Positions 1 to 5,761 of a stretch of DNA of 14,625 nucleotides are shown here, one piece after another; the stretch's first letter is position 1; the number at the start of each line of letters is the position of its first letter. The notes beneath the pieces were generated by a model. It saw only the letters and a program-made list of their open reading frames with translations, did not search any database and was not told where the DNA came from. The stretch lies in the NCBI GenBank assembly GCA_903901905.1, contig CAIUSQ010000010.1, positions 1 to 14,625 of the forward strand, written 5' to 3'. This stretch comes from an uncultured Actinomycetes bacterium. GTDB lineage: Bacteria; Actinomycetota; Actinomycetes; Nanopelagicales; Nanopelagicaceae. Both the position numbers and the translations under genes were made by a program.

Positions 1-8
1 AAGCTTGC

Positions 9-296
9 ATGGAAAAGTACGCAGCAAATAGCGACGCTGATTTTCGATCACGTTCAGTAGCAATTAAAGAAGAGCGCTCGCATCAAGTAAAAGAACATCT
101 ATGGGTTTTGTGGACTGATTACTTTAAGGCTCCTCATTTTGAATCCTATCCACAACTACACACACTCTTTAATGACGCAACCAAGCTAGCTGGTGCAGCA
201 GGAACAAAAGGAACACAAGATATTGCAGTTGCAGATAAGTTAATTTCGAAAATTGATGAAATCGCAGAGATTTTCTGGGCAACTAAGAAAGCGTAA
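9..296 (+). CDS. Small hypothetical protein, possibly 5'-truncated by window edge
   Basis: I do not recognise this 95-residue product. It is soluble-looking, with no signal peptide or membrane segment, a charged N-terminal half (ten or more Lys/Arg/Glu/Asp in residues 1-30), an aromatic patch (WVLWTDYF, residues 32-39) and a probable C-terminal helix ending in Lys-Lys-Ala. The frame is open from the first complete codon of the window (base 3), so the ATG at 9 may be internal to a longer gene and no ribosome site can be assessed. It is convergent with the thioesterase-like gene. Only four bases separate the two stop codons, and there is no hairpin between them. Codon use and composition look like the neighbouring genes, so I take it as real, but I can assign no function. 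Confidence 0.6.
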   Translation: MEKYAANSDADFRSRSVAIKEERSHQVKEHLWVLWTDYFKAPHFESYPQLHTLFNDATKLAGAAGTKGTQDIAVADKLISKIDEIAEIFWATKKA

Positions 297-300
297 ATAT

Positions 301-720
301 TTAGTGATTTGGTGAGTCACTCATCAAATTAAGCGCAGCGGTGCGGGCGAGGAAAGATACTCGCTCCACCGCTGATCTTTTTATTTGAGCAGCTGCAATT
401 TGACGATCATGTTCATAAACTTCACATTCAAAAGTTAACTCTTTATCTTCAACACTAATTACACGCGAAGTTGCTCGTAACTCTGCTCCAATACTGGCGG
501 GTGAAAGAGATAAAAACTCGGTACTGACGGGAATTGTGGTCTGCCCTGCTTCAAGGTATAAATCTAAAGAAAGTATCGCAGCATGCTCCATTAGGTTGAT
601 AAGTTGTGACGGGGCGATGATTGGTAAGTCACCAATGCCTAATGCCACTGAAGTATCACCGGGTCTAACAATCATCTCTGTTAGTCCAACTGCGCCAAGA
701 ACCTCTTCAGAAAATTGCAT
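301..720 (-). CDS. Hotdog-fold thioesterase-like protein (FlK/fluoroacetyl-CoA thioesterase-like family)
   Basis: This 139-residue protein has the length and layout of the FlK-like single-domain hotdog thioesterases: a central helix (PSQLINLMEHAAILSL, residues 37-52) followed by the sheet region and a PASIGAEL turn (74-81). In FlK the catalytic residues are Thr42, Glu50 and His76. My alignment by eye puts Glu45 (LMEH) at the Glu position, but Pro37 at the Thr and Thr67 at the His, so only the Glu appears kept. It may therefore hydrolyse a different acyl-CoA, or only bind one. It is the last gene of the SRAP-sigR-rsrA operon and starts two bases after the rsrA stop, which implies co-transcription and probably translational coupling. 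No strong Shine-Dalgarno site precedes it. The fold assignment is moderately sure; the substrate is unknown. Confidence 0.7.
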   Translation of the reverse strand: MQFSEEVLGAVGLTEMIVRPGDTSVALGIGDLPIIAPSQLINLMEHAAILSLDLYLEAGQTTIPVSTEFLSLSPASIGAELRATSRVISVEDKELTFECEVYEHDRQIAAAQIKRSAVERVSFLARTAALNLMSDSPNH

Positions 721-722
721 CT

Positions 723-1145
723 TTATTTACCCTGACCTTCAAGTGAATCTGGATCAACAGGATTGTTTAACACCACAATTTCTTCACTGTGCTCAATTCG
801 AACCTCATGATGTTCAATTTGTCCAAACTCGTCGATCTCTATTGAAATCTCAGTCATGCTGTATTGAGTGTGAATTTCGGTAAAAGTACCGGCTGCATTC
901 TCGTGAATTTGTCGAAAAATGGATGCATGGAGCTCTTCTGGTGCCTGTTCGTTACAAGTTCTACGGAGCGTTTCTTGCATCAGTGAACGTAAGGACTGCT
1001 CATGGGAAAGTTCAGATTCACAGGCAGGACATTGTGATAAGTGAATTTCAATTTTATTCATTTCTGGAGCTTCGATATTTCCTTCAATGATAAAAACAAA
1101 AGAGTTTAAAACTTCATTACAGGCAAGTTCGAAATGTGCGCTCAT
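723..1145 (-). CDS. rsrA: Zinc-binding anti-sigma factor, RsrA/RshA type, with acidic C-terminal extension
   Basis: This is the predicted cytoplasmic redox-sensing antagonist of the adjacent ECF sigma factor. The ZAS signature is visible: Cys9, then His35-x3-Cys39-x2-Cys42 (HLSQCPAC). This matches Streptomyces RsrA Cys11/His37/Cys41/Cys44 with a constant offset of two. In that protein thiol oxidation forms a disulfide, ejects zinc and frees SigR. One further cysteine, Cys64, lies where RsrA has its non-essential CC pair. The start overlaps the sigR stop in an ATGA, which fits 1:1 coupled synthesis. The anti-sigma domain should end near residue 84. The remaining 55 or so residues form an unusual tail rich in Glu, Asp and His with an alternating hydrophobic pattern (residues 93-122), longer than the short tail of the 105-residue Streptomyces protein. 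Function by homology is solid; the tail's role is unknown. Confidence 0.88.
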   Translation of the reverse strand: MSAHFELACNEVLNSFVFIIEGNIEAPEMNKIEIHLSQCPACESELSHEQSLRSLMQETLRRTCNEQAPEELHASIFRQIHENAAGTFTEIHTQYSMTEISIEIDEFGQIEHHEVRIEHSEEIVVLNNPVDPDSLEGQGK

Positions 1146-1759
1146 GGCTTAGCCCCCGACTTCTTATCGGTGCTGTATCCAAGTTCCTTTGCATATTCAG
1201 TTAACCGTTCCCGCAACTGTTTTCTTCCCCGGTGAAGGCGAGACATGATTGTTCCGGTGGGTACGCCTACGATCTCAGCAATCTCTTTATATGAGAAGCC
1301 CTCAACATCGGCCAAGTAGACAGCAATTCGAAACTCTTCGGGAATATCCTGGAGCGCACGTTTAATATCACTATCAGGTAAGTTTTCAAGTGCTTCAACT
1401 TCAGCAGATTTGCCTTGATCACTTGTGTGTGATGCTGCATCGGCCAACTGCCAATCTTGAACTTCGCCAGAGGAAAGCTGCGGACGGCGCTGATCTTTTC
1501 TGTATGTGTTTATGAATGTCGTAGTTAAAACTCGATAGAGCCAAGCTTTTAAATTGGTACCTTCTTCAAATTGATGGAAAGAAGCGAATGCCTTTAAGTA
1601 AGTATCCTGAACTAAATCTTTTGCATCATGCGGATTTTTTGTATATCGCAAAGCTGCTGCGTAAAGCTGATTAGTAAAAACCAGAGCATCACGCTCAAAG
1701 CGGACAGCACGATCCGCTGAGCTCTCTTTGACTAAATCCATTGACATCACGCAAAACAC
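1142..1759 (-). CDS. sigR: ECF RNA polymerase sigma factor, SigR/SigH family
   Basis: This 205-residue protein has the two ECF domains: region 2 at about residues 26-90 ([17 protein letters not shown] and the [16 protein letters not shown] segment) and region 4 at about 134-187 ([25 protein letters not shown], then a helix-turn-helix ending [13 protein letters not shown]). Together with its RsrA-type partner this identifies the actinobacterial thiol-oxidative stress sigma factor, which activates thioredoxin, mycothiol and protease genes. The start is uncertain. The frame opens with GTG at 1759, five bases after the SRAP stop, and further candidates follow: GTG 1750, ATG 1747 and ATG 1741. None has a clear Shine-Dalgarno site. 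The ATG at 1741 (MDLVKES) is a plausible alternative. I looked for an autoregulatory GGAAT-N18/19-GTT promoter just upstream and did not find one, so expression probably comes from the SRAP promoter. Confidence 0.9.
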   Translation of the reverse strand: MFCVMSMDLVKESSADRAVRFERDALVFTNQLYAAALRYTKNPHDAKDLVQDTYLKAFASFHQFEEGTNLKAWLYRVLTTTFINTYRKDQRRPQLSSGEVQDWQLADAASHTSDQGKSAEVEALENLPDSDIKRALQDIPEEFRIAVYLADVEGFSYKEIAEIVGVPTGTIMSRLHRGRKQLRERLTEYAKELGYSTDKKSGAKP

Positions 1760-1764
1760 TATCG

Positions 1765-2481
1765 CTAAAAGAGTGTTTCTGGCTCCTCAAGAGGTGTTTC
1801 TTGAGTTAACTCTTTTCCATTGCGTGCAACAGAGTTAACTGCACTTGAAACCGGACGAGCCGTAACCAGAGAATCGGGGTGCTCAACCACCATCAATGAC
1901 TTCAGATTCTCCACATTATTTTCTTTCGGATCTAGCCACTGCTTCCACCGATCAGCGGGCATAAAGACAGGCATTCGACTGTGTATTGCTTCAAGTTCAC
2001 CTTGAGCTTCCTGAGTAATTATTGAAGCAGTTTCCATTACTTGTCCACTTGGGGCAATCCAACTACTCCAAATTCCAGCAATAGAGAGTTGCTTGTCATC
2101 TTTTGCACAGATGTAAAAAGGTTGCTTGGGCCGATATTTACCAAGTGCGGTTGCCCATTCGTAGTATCCCGTGGCAGGAATCAAACATCGAGTTGTTCGA
2201 AAAGCATCTCTGAAAGTTGGTTTTTCAAAAATAGATTCACTGCGCGCATTAATAGCACGCGATTGAGAATTTTTTGCTTCTTGAACATTCTTTAACCAAG
2301 GAGCAATTAGACCCCATGAAACAGTTGCAAGATCAGGCGATGTGCCTCTAATAATGTAAATGGGATTTGTAGGCGCGATATTCCAATTCAATGGCAGGCT
2401 ATTTTGTGGAGCAGTTCCAGATACTTCAAATTGCTCCATAAGTTCGCGCATATCGGCGGTTTGCGCGTATCTGCCACACAT
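1765..2481 (-). CDS. SRAP-domain abasic-site DNA-protein crosslink protein (YedK/HMCES family)
   Basis: SRAP proteins use the N-terminal amine and thiol of Cys2 to form a thiazolidine with abasic sites in single-stranded DNA, which shields the lesion at replication forks. The diagnostic residues are all present: Met-Cys-Gly-Arg at the start (Cys2 exposed after Met removal), NIAPT (34-38), the Asn-Ala-Arg triad (78-80), Glu108 in GYYEW, and His167 in IHSRMP. These correspond to YedK Cys2, Asn75, Glu105 and His160. The length (238) is typical. The ATG at 2481 is fixed by the need for Cys2. It lies six bases after a TACCCT box, suggesting a leaderless mRNA. The gene is first in a leftward operon with sigR, rsrA and the thioesterase-like gene, and diverges from aroA. 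SRAP next to aroA is also the arrangement I recall in mycobacteria. Confidence 0.93.
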   Translation of the reverse strand: MCGRYAQTADMRELMEQFEVSGTAPQNSLPLNWNIAPTNPIYIIRGTSPDLATVSWGLIAPWLKNVQEAKNSQSRAINARSESIFEKPTFRDAFRTTRCLIPATGYYEWATALGKYRPKQPFYICAKDDKQLSIAGIWSSWIAPSGQVMETASIITQEAQGELEAIHSRMPVFMPADRWKQWLDPKENNVENLKSLMVVEHPDSLVTARPVSSAVNSVARNGKELTQETPLEEPETLF

Positions 2482-2487
2482 AATTCA

Positions 2488-2516
2488 AGGGTATCGCACG
2501 CATGAGGCGTTTTCAT
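2488..2516 (-). promoter_or_regulatory. Putative promoter of the SRAP-sigR-rsrA operon
   Basis: On the minus strand, a -10-like TACCCT (2488-2493) sits exactly six bases before the SRAP ATG, with a 17-bp spacer to an ATGAAA -35-like box (2511-2516). Transcription would begin at or within a base of the A of the ATG, giving a leaderless mRNA; no Shine-Dalgarno site precedes the start. Both boxes are weak matches, so the support comes mainly from spacing. Confidence 0.4.
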
Positions 2517-2518
2517 TA

Positions 2519-2531
2519 TTCAAACCTTGAA
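2519..2531. repeat. Short inverted repeat in the SRAP/aroA divergent control region
   Basis: A perfect inverted repeat, TTCAA-acc-TTGAA, lies near the middle of the 77-bp interval between the divergent SRAP and aroA starts. It is just upstream of the putative SRAP -35 and overlaps the TTGAAC that could be part of the aroA promoter. It could be a regulator site acting on both operons, but a five-base arm is short enough to arise by chance in AT-rich DNA. Confidence 0.3.
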
Positions 2532-2552
2532 CTTATCGACAGGGGATAGAAT
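2527..2552 (+). promoter_or_regulatory. Putative aroA operon promoter, leaderless geometry
   Basis: TAGAAT (2547-2552) is a good -10 match (five of six to TATAAT) and ends six bases before the aroA ATG, so the expected transcription start falls on the start codon. The best -35 resemblance is TTGAAC at 2527-2532, but its 14-bp spacer is too short for an ordinary sigma-70 promoter. The -35 is therefore unclear and the -10 may act alone. An AGGGG at 2541-2545 is too far from the ATG (13 bases) to be a convincing ribosome site. Confidence 0.5.
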
Positions 2553-2558
2553 GTACCG

Positions 2559-3860
2559 ATGACACAGAACATTAAATGGCCTTCCATTTATCGTGGGGCA
2601 TCACCAGTTCAGTTAAGCGTTGTCATTCCTGGATCTAAATCCGTTACAAACCGTGCACTTGTTTTGGCTGCTCAAGCTAATTCGCCCTCCCTTTTGCGCC
2701 GTGCTTTAGTTTCTAGAGACAGCCAATTAATGGTTGCGGGAATAAAATCTCTTGGAATTGGTATTAAAGAAAGAGATGTTGAGATCAATGGGGTGCAAGA
2801 ACTTCATTGGGAAGTTACTCCTGCTCAGCTAATCGGAGGAGTGAAAATCGATGTTGGAAACGCAGGTACTGTCATGCGATTTCTACCTCCTCTGGCAGCA
2901 CTTGCTCAGGGTGATGTTGCTTTCGATGGAGATCCGCGATCTTATGAACGTCCACTGGGACCATTAATTAAAGCGTTAGAAGAGCTTGGTATTTCTGTTG
3001 ATCATGAGAATCGCTACAGCCTTCCACTTACTTTGCGAGGAAACGGTTTAATCAAAGGCGGAAAGTTAACTATTGATGCAAGTGCATCAAGTCAATTTTT
3101 ATCAGCGGTTTTATTGGTTGCCCCTTCATTTACAGATGGATTAGTTGTTCAACATCAAGGTAAAAAAATGCCTTCCATGCCACATATTGAAATGACAGTA
3201 GAGATGCTGCGCCAGTTTGGTGGACATGTTGATGTCGATACAAAAGCACAAACCTGGAGCGTTAAGCCAGGCCAACTGCATGGGTGTGAGTTAGTTATCG
3301 AACCAGATCTTTCAAATGCTGCGCCATTTCTTTCAATTGCAATGGTTTGTGGAGGAAGCGTAACTATTGCTGATTGGCCAGGAGCTACAACACAACCCGG
3401 AGATCAGCTTCGTTCCATATTAACTTCAATGGGTGGCACAGTTGCCTTAAACAAAAATGGATTAACTGTCACTGGTACTGGCCAGATACATGGAATAGAT
3501 ATTGATCTCCATGATGTTGGTGAGTTAACTCCTTCTATTGCTGCTCTCGCCGCCCTTGCAGATTCACCTTCTTACTTGCGAGGAATAGGTCATCTTCGTT
3601 TGCATGAGACAGATCGTTTAGCTGCTTTAACGAGAGAAATAAATTCACTTGGAGGAGATGTAGTAGAAGAAGAAACCGCACTTCGAATTAATCCAGCCCC
3701 TCTTCATGGGGGAGTTTTTCACACATACGATGATCATCGACTTGCAACCGCAGGAGCTGTTCTTGGATTGGTAGTGAAAGATATTAAAGTAGAAAATATT
3801 GAGACAACTCGCAAAACTCTTCCTGATTTCCCAGGTCTTTGGAGCTCCCTTTTAGCATGA
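2559..3860 (+). CDS. aroA: 3-phosphoshikimate 1-carboxyvinyltransferase (EPSP synthase)
   Basis: EPSP synthase joins phosphoenolpyruvate to shikimate-3-phosphate in the sixth step of the shikimate pathway, in the cytoplasm. The 433-residue length and the motifs are typical: PGSKSVTNR (24-32, with the substrate-binding Lys27), GNAGTVMRF (100-108), RSYERPLGPL (127-136), SASSQFLSA (175-183), the actinobacterial VGELTP segment (320-325), HETDRL (349-354), DDHR (391-394) and KTLPDFP (419-425). HETDRL and DDHR carry conserved substrate- and phosphate-binding residues. No key motif is missing. The ATG at 2559 is supported by the preceding -10 box and by correct N-terminal length. It is the first gene of a rightward operon; its TGA overlaps the ATG of rsgA. 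Confidence 0.96.
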   Translation: MTQNIKWPSIYRGASPVQLSVVIPGSKSVTNRALVLAAQANSPSLLRRALVSRDSQLMVAGIKSLGIGIKERDVEINGVQELHWEVTPAQLIGGVKIDVGNAGTVMRFLPPLAALAQGDVAFDGDPRSYERPLGPLIKALEELGISVDHENRYSLPLTLRGNGLIKGGKLTIDASASSQFLSAVLLVAPSFTDGLVVQHQGKKMPSMPHIEMTVEMLRQFGGHVDVDTKAQTWSVKPGQLHGCELVIEPDLSNAAPFLSIAMVCGGSVTIADWPGATTQPGDQLRSILTSMGGTVALNKNGLTVTGTGQIHGIDIDLHDVGELTPSIAALAALADSPSYLRGIGHLRLHETDRLAALTREINSLGGDVVEEETALRINPAPLHGGVFHTYDDHRLATAGAVLGLVVKDIKVENIETTRKTLPDFPGLWSSLLA

Positions 3861-4894
3861 CGCCACGTGAATACGATGAAACAGATGCCCGTGTGCGCCC
3901 CAGTAGAAGCACGCGTCCAAGAAGTAAAGACAGACCTTCGCACTCAGATGCAATTTCAGCATTAGTAACTACTGTCGATCGCGGTCGTCAAACTTGTATC
4001 ACCGATGATGGAGTAATTGTTACAGCAATGCGAGCTCGTGAGTTAGGTCCCAAATCTGTTGTAGTTGGTGATCAGGTTTCATTAGTAGGTGATACCTCAG
4101 GTAGCGAAGGCTCATTAGCACGGATAGTTAGCGTAAAAGATCGTCGAAATTCTCTCAGCCGAACTGTTGATGATTCTGCGCAAGTGGAGAGAACTATTGT
4201 TTCAAATATTGATCAACTTGTAATTGTTATCGCAGCAGCCAATCCGGAGCCACGTCGTGGATTAATTGATCGCTTTCTTGTCTCCGCCTTTACTGAGGGA
4301 ATAGTTCCAAAAATTGTAGTAACAAAGACGGATTTGAATATAGTCCCTAGTTTTTTGGCAGAGTATGAAGGACTTGATGTAGAGATAATTCCAACTGCAA
4401 TCAAGAGCACGTCGCGAGAGAAAGATTTAACTCTTCTGCACAAAGTTTTGGATGGCAAAATTTCAGTACTTGTCGGACACTCTGGTGTCGGAAAATCAAC
4501 ACTTATAAACGCACTAGTTCCGGATGCAGATCGACTCACTGGAGATGTCAATGAAGCCACTGGGCGAGGACGCCATACTTCATCAAGCGCAATTGCACTT
4601 CCATTAGTTAGTACAGGCCATACTCAAAGCTATGGATGGATTATCGATACACCAGGTATTCGAGCATTTGGCCTGTCACACATAGATAATCAAAAAATAA
4701 TCGACGCATTTAGTGACCTTTCAGAAGTTGCAGCTAACTGTCTTTCTAACTGCTCGCACTCAGAAGATAGATGCAAACTAGATGCATGGGCTAGCCCTGA
4801 GGGAATTGCGAATCCTCATAGAACAGCACGGTTGGCAAGTCTTCGCTCATTGTTGGCAGTAAAAGAGAGCGCTCCAACCACATTAGAGGATTAG
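3857..4894 (+). CDS. rsgA: Ribosome small-subunit-dependent GTPase A
   Basis: RsgA is a circularly permuted GTPase that checks late 30S ribosome maturation. From the ATG at 3857 (345 residues) the motifs appear in the permuted order: an OB-like N-terminal domain (about 35-100), G4 TKTD (156-159), P-loop GHSGVGKST (207-215), a G2-like GRGRHTS (236-242) and G3 DTPG (264-267). A C-terminal zinc site follows, with Cys295, Cys299, His301 and Cys306, in the slightly shortened spacing I recall from actinobacterial homologues. I chose 3857 because it makes an ATGA overlap with the aroA stop and has a GGAG at 3841-3844. An in-frame TTG at 3839 would overlap aroA by 22 bp and is less likely. The Arg/Ser-rich N-terminal tail (11-30) is probably disordered and may contact rRNA. 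Confidence 0.94.
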   Translation: MTPREYDETDARVRPSRSTRPRSKDRPSHSDAISALVTTVDRGRQTCITDDGVIVTAMRARELGPKSVVVGDQVSLVGDTSGSEGSLARIVSVKDRRNSLSRTVDDSAQVERTIVSNIDQLVIVIAAANPEPRRGLIDRFLVSAFTEGIVPKIVVTKTDLNIVPSFLAEYEGLDVEIIPTAIKSTSREKDLTLLHKVLDGKISVLVGHSGVGKSTLINALVPDADRLTGDVNEATGRGRHTSSSAIALPLVSTGHTQSYGWIIDTPGIRAFGLSHIDNQKIIDAFSDLSEVAANCLSNCSHSEDRCKLDAWASPEGIANPHRTARLASLRSLLAVKESAPTTLED

Positions 4895-4906
4895 ACTTCA
4901 ATCATT

Positions 4907-5761
4907 ATGGGTAACTCGCACACGCACCAATCTACTGATCTACAAGATGATCTTGCATTAGCCCATGCACTTGCAGATCTTGCTGACGCGATTTCACTTG
5001 ATCGATATCAGTCAAAGGATTTGATTGTTACAAGTAAACCAGATTTAACCCCGGTGACAGATGCAGATCGCGCTGTCGAAACAGCGATTCGTGAGGCAAT
5101 TTCAACTCATCGATCCAACGATGGTCTAGTTGGAGAAGAATTCGGGATTGATAAAGGTGAAAGCTCTCGTTATTGGATAATCGATCCCATTGACGGAACT
5201 AAAAATTTTATGCGCGGAGTTCCAATATGGGCAACGCTACTTGCACTGGTTGAGATTAATGCATCAGGCAATGAAGAAGTAATTGTTGGAGTAGTGAGCG
5301 CACCGGCTCTGTCTCGTAGATGGTCGGCTGCACGTGGTTTTGGTGCAAAGGTTCGTTTTAATTCTGGTGAGTTATTTAATGACGATTCAGAATCAAATGA
5401 ATTGCACGAGAGAACAATAAAGGTTTCAAAAGTCTCATCAATCTCCGATGCAACTATTTCTTACTCTGACTTTCTTGGATGGGGAGAGCGTTTAGAACCT
5501 TTCCAAAAAATGTTGAACTCTGCTTGTCGCACTCGTGCCATTGGTGACTTTTGGTCACATATGTTGGTTGCAGAAGGTTCGATAGATGTTGCCGTAGAAC
5601 CATCTCTTGAAATTTGGGATATGGCAGCTTTAGAAATTATTGTTCGAGAAGCTGGTGGTGTTTTTACTGACATCTCTGGTCGCAGTGGTCCATTTGGAAG
5701 TAGTGCAGTCTCTACAAACGGATTGCTCCATAATTCAGTTATTAATGGTTTTAACCCATGA
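4907..5761 (+). CDS. hisN: Inositol-monophosphatase-family phosphatase, probable histidinol-phosphatase
   Basis: This is a Mg2+-dependent phosphatase of the IMPase superfamily. In actinobacteria this branch includes HisN, which removes phosphate from histidinol phosphate in histidine synthesis. The metal and catalytic motifs are intact: TPVTDADRAVE (48-58), GEE (76-78), DPIDGTKNF (93-101) and WDMAA (237-241) followed by EAGG (248-251). The length (284) suits HisN. Assignment to histidinol phosphate rather than inositol phosphate or another substrate rests on family knowledge and the neighbouring amino-acid pathway gene aroA, so it is inference. No other his genes are in the window. The gene starts 12 bases after the rsgA stop, with only a distant GAGG as ribosome site. 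Its TGA overlaps the ATG of the copper ATPase gene, so it belongs to the aroA operon. Confidence 0.85.
   Translation: MGNSHTHQSTDLQDDLALAHALADLADAISLDRYQSKDLIVTSKPDLTPVTDADRAVETAIREAISTHRSNDGLVGEEFGIDKGESSRYWIIDPIDGTKNFMRGVPIWATLLALVEINASGNEEVIVGVVSAPALSRRWSAARGFGAKVRFNSGELFNDDSESNELHERTIKVSKVSSISDATISYSDFLGWGERLEPFQKMLNSACRTRAIGDFWSHMLVAEGSIDVAVEPSLEIWDMAALEIIVREAGGVFTDISGRSGPFGSSAVSTNGLLHNSVINGFNP

Noticed and set aside
2754..2780. GGAAT-N19-GTT, a SigR-type promoter match on the plus strand
   Set aside because: It lies inside the aroA coding sequence with no gene starting downstream; such a short motif is expected by chance.
3839..3856. TTG start for rsgA at 3839, adding six residues
   Set aside because: It would overlap aroA by 22 bp. 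The ATG at 3857 forms a standard ATGA stop-start overlap and the extra residues are not part of the domain.
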